Origin: Apoda limacodes
Lineage: Eukaryota > Arthropoda > Insecta > Lepidoptera > Limacodidae
Assembly (NCBI GenBank): GCA_946406115.1
Contig: OX291553.1
Location: forward strand, 10,545,001 to 10,609,000
DNA: 64,000 nucleotides
Direction: 5' to 3'
Shown here: positions 58,186 to 64,000 of the stretch, in pieces
Numbering within the stretch: the first letter of the stretch is position 1
Layout of the letters: each line of letters opens with the position of its first letter
Program-made: the position numbers and the translations under genes
Notes under the pieces: model-generated
Seen by the model: only the letters and a program-made list of their open reading frames with translations
Database searches by the model: none
Told to the model about the DNA's origin: nothing

Positions 58186-58530
58186 GTCCGACTCACACTT
58201 GACTTTTAGGGTTCCATACGTCAAATGGAAAAAGGAACCCTTAAAGAATCCCTTTGTTGTCCGTCTGTCTGTTTGACAAGACCCTTTTTCCCAGGAACAC
58301 GTGAGGTCTCAAGTTGAAATTAATAGGTATCAAGTGGTCTACGGTCCCTTCAAAAAATACGGCCGAAATAAGGCCACTTTTATCGCATACTTTGGCATTC
58401 TTAAATTTGACACTCTGCGAACGATCAGAAATACAGCTCGTAAAAATTTCAAGTGCAGCACCCCTGTCACCTATGATTTCAAGTTTTCTTATTAGAATAA
58501 GTACAGGCTTTGGAATGATATATCACCTTT
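58186..58530 (+). repeat. repeat fragment of the 'gggttcc' family
   Basis: 'gagtccgactcacacttgac' and agggttccatacgtcaaatg are followed by gtccgtctgtctgtttgaca. The overlapping open frames 58301-58532 are shadows in this repeat. Confidence 0.55.
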
Positions 58531-60239
58531 GAAAATGCACGATGACATATATCTTTACGCTGAAGGTAATTTAAAAATTGATAAAGTATGACTATAAAAT
58601 ATATTTACAATTAATTTTGATCTGTCGGGAGTCATATTAGTAGGTAATGTTAAATTCTTATCAAAATACATTTTCTTATCGCCAGGAAAATTTTAATTAA
58701 ATGAAGATTGCCTTTACACAACATTGTTATAACAAGTAATTTTGATTTTACGACCGTGTTTTTGCTAAAACAAAATAAAATACGTGTCTGACTGAACATT
58801 TGCTTCACAACTTCTATAAATACCGCACCATTTTTTCTTTAAAACACGTAAGAATTAACAAATTCTTAAAAATAGAAAAACTAACACAACAGAACATAGC
58901 CAAAGAGTGTAAGTGAGAATAAATAATTGCGAGGGTTGCCAGATTTCTTTGTTATTGTAATTATTTAAAAATTCAACCACACAAATCTAAACGTACTCGT
59001 ACGTCAATTGGTGCTTTTACTATAATAAGCTTTTTAGTTCTGTCATGATAATATGTACATCGTGTGGTCATAGTGTTTAATAGTATGCCTTAATCATACC
59101 CGGCGAACGTTATTCAATTTCCATGAAATATCTCGTTAGATATTATACCTTTGAAATAAAATTGACAACCCCCTCAAATTTAAAATCCTTACTAATTTAA
59201 AATTTGCAAACCATTACAAAGATGCAGTTACATGTGCCTTATCAAGTATGTCGATGAGCTTCATAAGTTTCAAGAAAGACCATGCAAATAATATTTTTCA
59301 TACACACTTTTTACCACACATTGGTAACAAAAAAGCGAAACTTATTTTGTTTAAATACTATTTTTGATCATAAAAAAGTTATACCCTTTCATCCCCTGAA
59401 AGGGTAAGAAAGTTATGCCCTTTCATCCCCTGAAAGGGTAAATTTCAACAAAAACTCCTTCTTCATTGATTTCTACAAAATACTATCTTCAAATCTCAAA
59501 TGTATTTGGGCTGATTGATAGAGTCAGGAGGACATTGCGTTTTTGTCCATAAAAAATCAGCTGTCTGATGTCCAGATTTAATGGATCAGCAACCTCTGCC
59601 GTCTTCAAGTCGTATCTACACAAGTAAAGTTTTATAATAATCAAATTATACCTACACAAAATATATGAGAATAAAAAAAACATAAGCAGTCTCATCAAAT
59701 CAGTTAGAACAGAATCTCATACATAAATCTTAAGGACTCTGACTAAAGCTTTCCGAGAAACTTTTATACTCAACGAGCCTCCAAATGTCTCGTCTATCTT
59801 GAGTGCGGTGTCATGATTAATGGTAGTCCATGACTTGGCTCACGGAGATAACTGCTACGCTATCGTTTCCTGCTTGAGTCGCGAGTAAGATCTCTGTAAA
59901 GGATTTAACTCATATACTCATATCTATGTACCTACGCTTTGTATATTATGAAACTAAATACGTATTAACATTTATTTTTGGAACATGTGCTTTCTGTAGG
60001 TTTTATAAATAAATAATGCTACAAGAAGAAAAAGAACAATTTTCGAACATAGCTTTTATTCTAGCTTTTGTCCGAAGTTCCACCCGCCATAAATTTGGTT
60101 ATAGATGTAGGATTTCAACGTTTTCAAGTCCTTCTCTAGAGTTAAGCTATTTTCATTATTTTCCATGCCAAATTCGCCCGCGTTTCCACCTGCCCTAAAT
60201 TCCGTTATCGATGTAGGATTTCAACGGTAACTCCTCAAT
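58531..60239. other. no supported gene; hairpin pair at 59375-59440
   Basis: AT-rich DNA. A minus-strand frame at 59625-59490 follows a good acceptor-like run (ctttacttgtgtag) and reads plausibly, but I cannot link it to a gene. 60060-60200 has short repeats of ccacccgcc and tgtaggatttcaacg. Confidence 0.35.
59375..59440. repeat. two tandem hairpins, 34-bp period
   Basis: accctttca tcccc tgaaagggt at 59383-59405 is followed by gccctttca tcccc tgaaagggt at 59417-59439. Each is a 9-bp stem with a five-base loop. Confidence 0.85.
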
Positions 60240-61370
60240 TTTAGAAAAACTGGCCAAGTGCGAAATAGACTCGTGAGCCGATGGTTTCGTACCTGCCACC
60301 ATTTACGTATTTTACAAACACAAACAAAAAAAAAAAAAAGTAAAAAAAAATTTTTTAAATGCTTGCTTTTCTTAAAACATTAAAATCATATAAAAATTCA
60401 ATCTAACCGAAAATTGTACTTAAAAGTAAAATATAATTTTTCAAAATGAATATAAAAAAATCATACCCACGTACGACTGCAAGAAAAGCAAGGCGTGCGG
60501 CACAAACTAATTGACGTGCTAGAGTTTTAGTGGATATTAATTGAGAGTTTATCAAGTGATTGTATGTAAGTGTTATTAAGTTTTTCACGCTCCACCCTAA
60601 TGTACACCTTCAGGTGCACTACCTGCATATGTCAAGAGGTGATAACATCGAAACGAACATCAAATTCGTGATCTGCGACCTTCAAAACCCCCGGATACCC
60701 ATTTTGAAGATTTTTTAATTTTTCATCTCCACCTCTAGGTTGTACCCTTGGTGCAAATCTGGGAGGGAGTTGTTGGTCAAAGTAACTGTGGAATATTGTA
60801 TTGTCATCCGAGCTTAGTAAGTATGCAAAATTTCATCGAAGGGTGACAACAGGAAATATGTTTAATTAAGCTTGCAAGTAGGAAACATTATGAGTTAAAT
60901 AAAAGCAAGTAAAGAGTATGCCGCTACGCGGTCACCTATCAAAGTACTAACCCAGCCCGACGTTGCTTAACTTTGCATATCGCTTCCAGCAAATAAATGA
61001 GTTACTATTTCTCTTTCCAACAAAGGTGTTACTGTTTCTCTTAATGATAAGCTAGATGGCGGTGTTCCGGTAACTTAAAATAGCACTGGCTTGGGCCCGT
61101 CTTACACTTGGACGGTTTTAATTATTTTTTGTTATACTTTAGAGTCCACACTATTTTTCACTGCAAGTTTGAAGTTTGTTTGTCTTTCTGTTTTTACGAA
61201 TTTTTTTTTAATTGATAATCCCCCACTGAAACACATTTTCTATGAAAAATTCAGGCTTTTACCTATTTCGGTGTAAAAGATAGAGCCTTTTAATGGTCGG
61301 ACAGTCGGACAGACAGACAGCGTAGTCTTAGTAATAGGGCTCCGACTCACACTTGACGTTTTCAATTTGC
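60240..61370 (-). repeat. 5S-containing dispersed repeat, minus copy, interrupted
   Basis: The minus-strand copy of the family at 54505: its start lies near 61370 (gtcggacagacagacagcgt and inverse-oriented text), the 5S segment at 60918-60973, and its 3' end near 60240-60330 (ctggccaagtgcgaaataga). 60335-60910 has a different character (including 'aggttgtacccttggtgcaa') and seems to be an insertion. Confidence 0.65.
60918..60973 (-). ncRNA. 5S rRNA-derived segment (not a full gene)
   Basis: On the minus strand, aagttaagcaacgtcgggct is followed by gggttagtactttgataggt and gaccgc. This is a good match to the 3' half of animal 5S rRNA, including the stretch that precedes the terminal helix. The 5' half is absent. 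Confidence 0.8.
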
Positions 61371-61379
61371 CTATGTCCT

Positions 61380-61490
61380 TTCTTGGTACTTAAACTATCA
61401 ACTTCTAAATTTCATCTAAATCGGTACAGTAGTTAAGGCGTAAAGAGGTAACAGACAGAGTTACTTTCGCATTTATAATATTTATATCGA
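61380..61490 (-). repeat. dispersed repeat fragment ('ttataaatgcgaaag')
   Basis: Reverse complement of the family at 39003-39125: agagttactttcgcatttat and 'aaatttcatctaaatcggtac'. Confidence 0.65.
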
Positions 61491-62650
61491 TGCCTGCAAC
61501 TATTAGAATCCATCTCTGCTAATTGACCTAGCGAGGTACAATACTGGCTTGGGCAATTTTAACAGAGAGAACGTTATGCGGTTAGGTAAATAACCTTTAA
61601 CATAATTATGTGCAAATGAAGCCTTTTCATCACAGGCTAGCTGTTGCCCGCGACTCGGTCCGTGGTAAAGTCAGTCAAAGTTTATTTCTTGTTCTCGGTC
61701 CCATTCTCGTTCCCAACTTAATACAGTAGGCATAACGCTATGCTAATACCTACTTTAGGGGTCGGCTCATACCGAGACGCGACGCGATGAGACCAAGATC
61801 TATGAAACCCTATGTTTTCAAGTTACGGGGTAAATTGAAAACATATGGTTAAATTATTTTTTTTAACTCCCATTATCCTATCCTTAATAAAGTGATGTCA
61901 AAAATCACTGAATAAAAATAGTTTGAAAATGCATTAAGAAATTCTGGAATGCAACTAACAAAACATGAAATTTAATTAAGTAGAGCGTCTGGTCTCCACA
62001 GGGAAATCCAGACCTGCTTCCGGTCAAACGGGACTTAAAATTGAAAATATTTTTCAATTAACTCGCGTCACGTAGGAACAGTGCTAGTTATAATAATTAT
62101 AATTTTCAATATTTCCTTTCAATATCAGTTTGCTGGGAATTATTAGGGTAGGTATTGTTTTTGAGATATTTAGTAAAAGTTCATTTATTTATTTTCTTTT
62201 GCACAAAACAATACAAGCTTTTTACTACAACTTACTTAAAATGTTAAACTAAGTAACAATTAGTATTTCTATATAGTCAGTTAAGTTATAGCTTAACACT
62301 TTATTAAATGTAATGCAGCGTGGACCGATGACCTAAAAAATGTAGCTGGAAGTGGCTGGATATGTCAGGTGGTGGACCGGGTGTGGTGGCGTTGATTATA
62401 GACGAGAACTATATCCAGCAGTGGCTGATTAAATAGTACGACTCCGTGTTTATAACCGGCAATAAAAAAGTATTCTCGTGGTACCTTCCGATTAGGATAA
62501 CAATTATTCTTTATAATTTTCGGATTGCGGCTCTTTTACGCTGAGAATACCGTTTTTTTTCTTTCGGTTTAAAAATAAATAAGTTATTTCTATAGATAAG
62601 AAACGGGAGGTGATTATAATGTTAACTGCTCAAAAAATAGGCTAAATCGG
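61491..62650. other. no gene seen
   Basis: AT-rich flank with no recognised element. Confidence 0.4.
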
Positions 62651-62654
62651 CTAA

Positions 62655-62742
62655 CATTACTTCGTGGCTCAGTAGGTAAAGACCCGCCAGACTGCTGAAT
62701 TGAGGTGCGTGAGTTCGATTCCTGTACAAGATTAACATTTAT
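62655..62742 (+). repeat. tRNA-derived SINE-like segment
   Basis: A-box-like tggctcagtaggtaaaga and B box gagttcgattcc lie about 35 bases apart on the plus strand, as in a Pol III internal promoter. Arms do not fold into a proper tRNA, so it is a SINE head or tRNA relic. Confidence 0.5.
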
Positions 62743-64000
62743 TATCGTTGAAATTGGCACTGCAGGCACGGACATCTGCAATATTTTTCCTGGTATGAAC
62801 GAAAAATCTAACTTGTAAAATTCAATTGGCTATATTTTTACTTTTAATATCAATACTTGTAGCTTATTGCGTTAAACCAACTCTATTCGTATGACTTGAC
62901 ACATTTTCTTTGCTATTTTATTTGAGTCAGTCGATGGTCAATGCAACGTCACGTGGTTAAAGTTAACACTTACTCTATGTCTGTAGCGAATCTACTTAGT
63001 ATACTGAACTTATTTACTTGATTGGTGGCTGTTGGTAATAGCTTTGACATTGATACCTGAATTCATTAACTTGGTTTTCACAGCAGATTTTATTTACTGT
63101 ATCAACATAATAAGTTAGTAGCTACTGTAACCCTACTTGGGTATTGTCAGTCAAATAAAATTCACTTCTTCTTTCAAGAATATTATTTAAATTTTCATCA
63201 AACTAACAAAAGTCTAATAAACATTTTCAACCATAAAAAAATATTAAATTACAAATTATCATTACTTACACTATGGAATACGACCTAATCCTCTTTCTCC
63301 AAGGAGAGCCTTGCTGTTATGTTTGTCTTGCTTCTGCTGTTATACGCACTACTGCGGGGACACAGGAGAATGAGATTTAGACCATAGGCTAAAGTATCAG
63401 TGATGATAATTGTTATTAAATATATTAATGAAATAATTGTACTAGTAAACATTTTCGGCAAGGATTTTTTATTATTACAATTATTATCACTTACACTATG
63501 GCCTATGGCCTCCTTATCCAATTAGAGGCCTGTCCTCCAATATTATGGCGTGTATAACGACTAAGGTGACAATAGGAACCAATCACATCGTTAATCATAA
63601 TTTAGGTACTAAAAAAGTCCTAGCACAAGTCACTGTCTCAGTCACTTACAAACCTATTTAACTTATAGGATTTTGACTAGGTCTTGTTTTATTCTAAATT
63701 AAATTATTTTAACCGAGCGCAAAAGGTCCTCGGTTCAAATTCTGTCAGCGTTTTGTTTATTGTTACAAAATTTTTAAATGGTAGTATTGTAATAACTCAT
63801 ATCATACAAAAATATTAATTTTGATATCATTGAAAATATGAAATGATCTCTGATTCCACAAGATATAAATTTTGCAAAAGCTCCGACACACCACTGGAAT
63901 TCTCTATCTCTGGACTGGAAACTCCGTTCGATTTTGCTATCCATATTTTTTCATACCACGGGCCTTATATCGTTTCTTAAGGAGTAAACTCCAATTTTAT
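62743..64000. other. no gene; a weak dispersed duplication
   Basis: A block with attacttacactatggaata near 63260 recurs diverged near 63485 (atcacttacactatggccta), each followed by a pyrimidine-rich stretch and 'aggcct'/'agcct'. 63715-63750 has a B-box-like ggttcaaattc. Nothing coding. Confidence 0.35.

Overview
The window looks like an AT-rich insect nuclear genome, most probably a moth or butterfly (Lepidoptera). This is an inference. It rests on dispersed repeats I associate with Lepidoptera: LINE 3' ends containing 'accgcttaccatcaggc' followed by 'gtggtataaaa', ends reading 'tataatattagtatagat', tails of repeated 'gtcaaa', and the 'gggttccgta' / 'gactcgcacttggc' family. The one host gene is a spliced allantoicase. 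I saw no prokaryotic feature and no CRISPR array.

Host gene: a minus-strand allantoicase (purine/ureide breakdown) runs from 52981 down to 30748. I placed seven coding exons with consensus splice sites and an unbroken frame of about 353 codons. The first 25-30 residues, including the start codon, were not found; they should lie on an upstream exon above 53000. The gene is spread over more than 22 kb because its introns are full of transposable elements.

Layout: 1-8026, a young Ty3/gypsy LTR retrotransposon cut at its left end by the window (both LTRs, primer site, gag, slippery site, pol, integrase, tandem-repeat tail). 8118-8267, a MITE. 9275-14152, a possible TIR pair around a broken non-LTR element with a restriction-like endonuclease. 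14545-17165, a minus-strand LINE whose ORF1 is fused to its reverse transcriptase by a deletion. 19990-21936, inverted-repeat (foldback) elements. 22560-24110, a broken minus-strand LINE. 24110-30740, mostly featureless AT-rich DNA with a perfect palindrome and a 69-bp duplication. 30748-52981, allantoicase. 53000-64000, upstream or first-intron DNA with repeat fragments, two copies of a 5S-rRNA-containing repeat and tRNA-like SINE pieces.

The 15-kb fourth listed intron (36531-51651) is a transposon graveyard: a jockey/CR1-type LINE with an intact 987-residue ORF, a foldback element, a MITE touching a deleted mariner, and a clear nest. In the nest a LINE is interrupted by a Tc1-like transposon, which is interrupted by a copia-type LTR element with an exact 5-bp target duplication. 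A degraded second jockey copy lies in the preceding intron sequence at 34060-36109.

I found no convincing new biological system. The most unusual points are the nested insertions with a scrambled copia interior, a textbook -1 frameshift site in the gypsy element, several long foldback elements, and a dispersed repeat family carrying a 5S rRNA segment.
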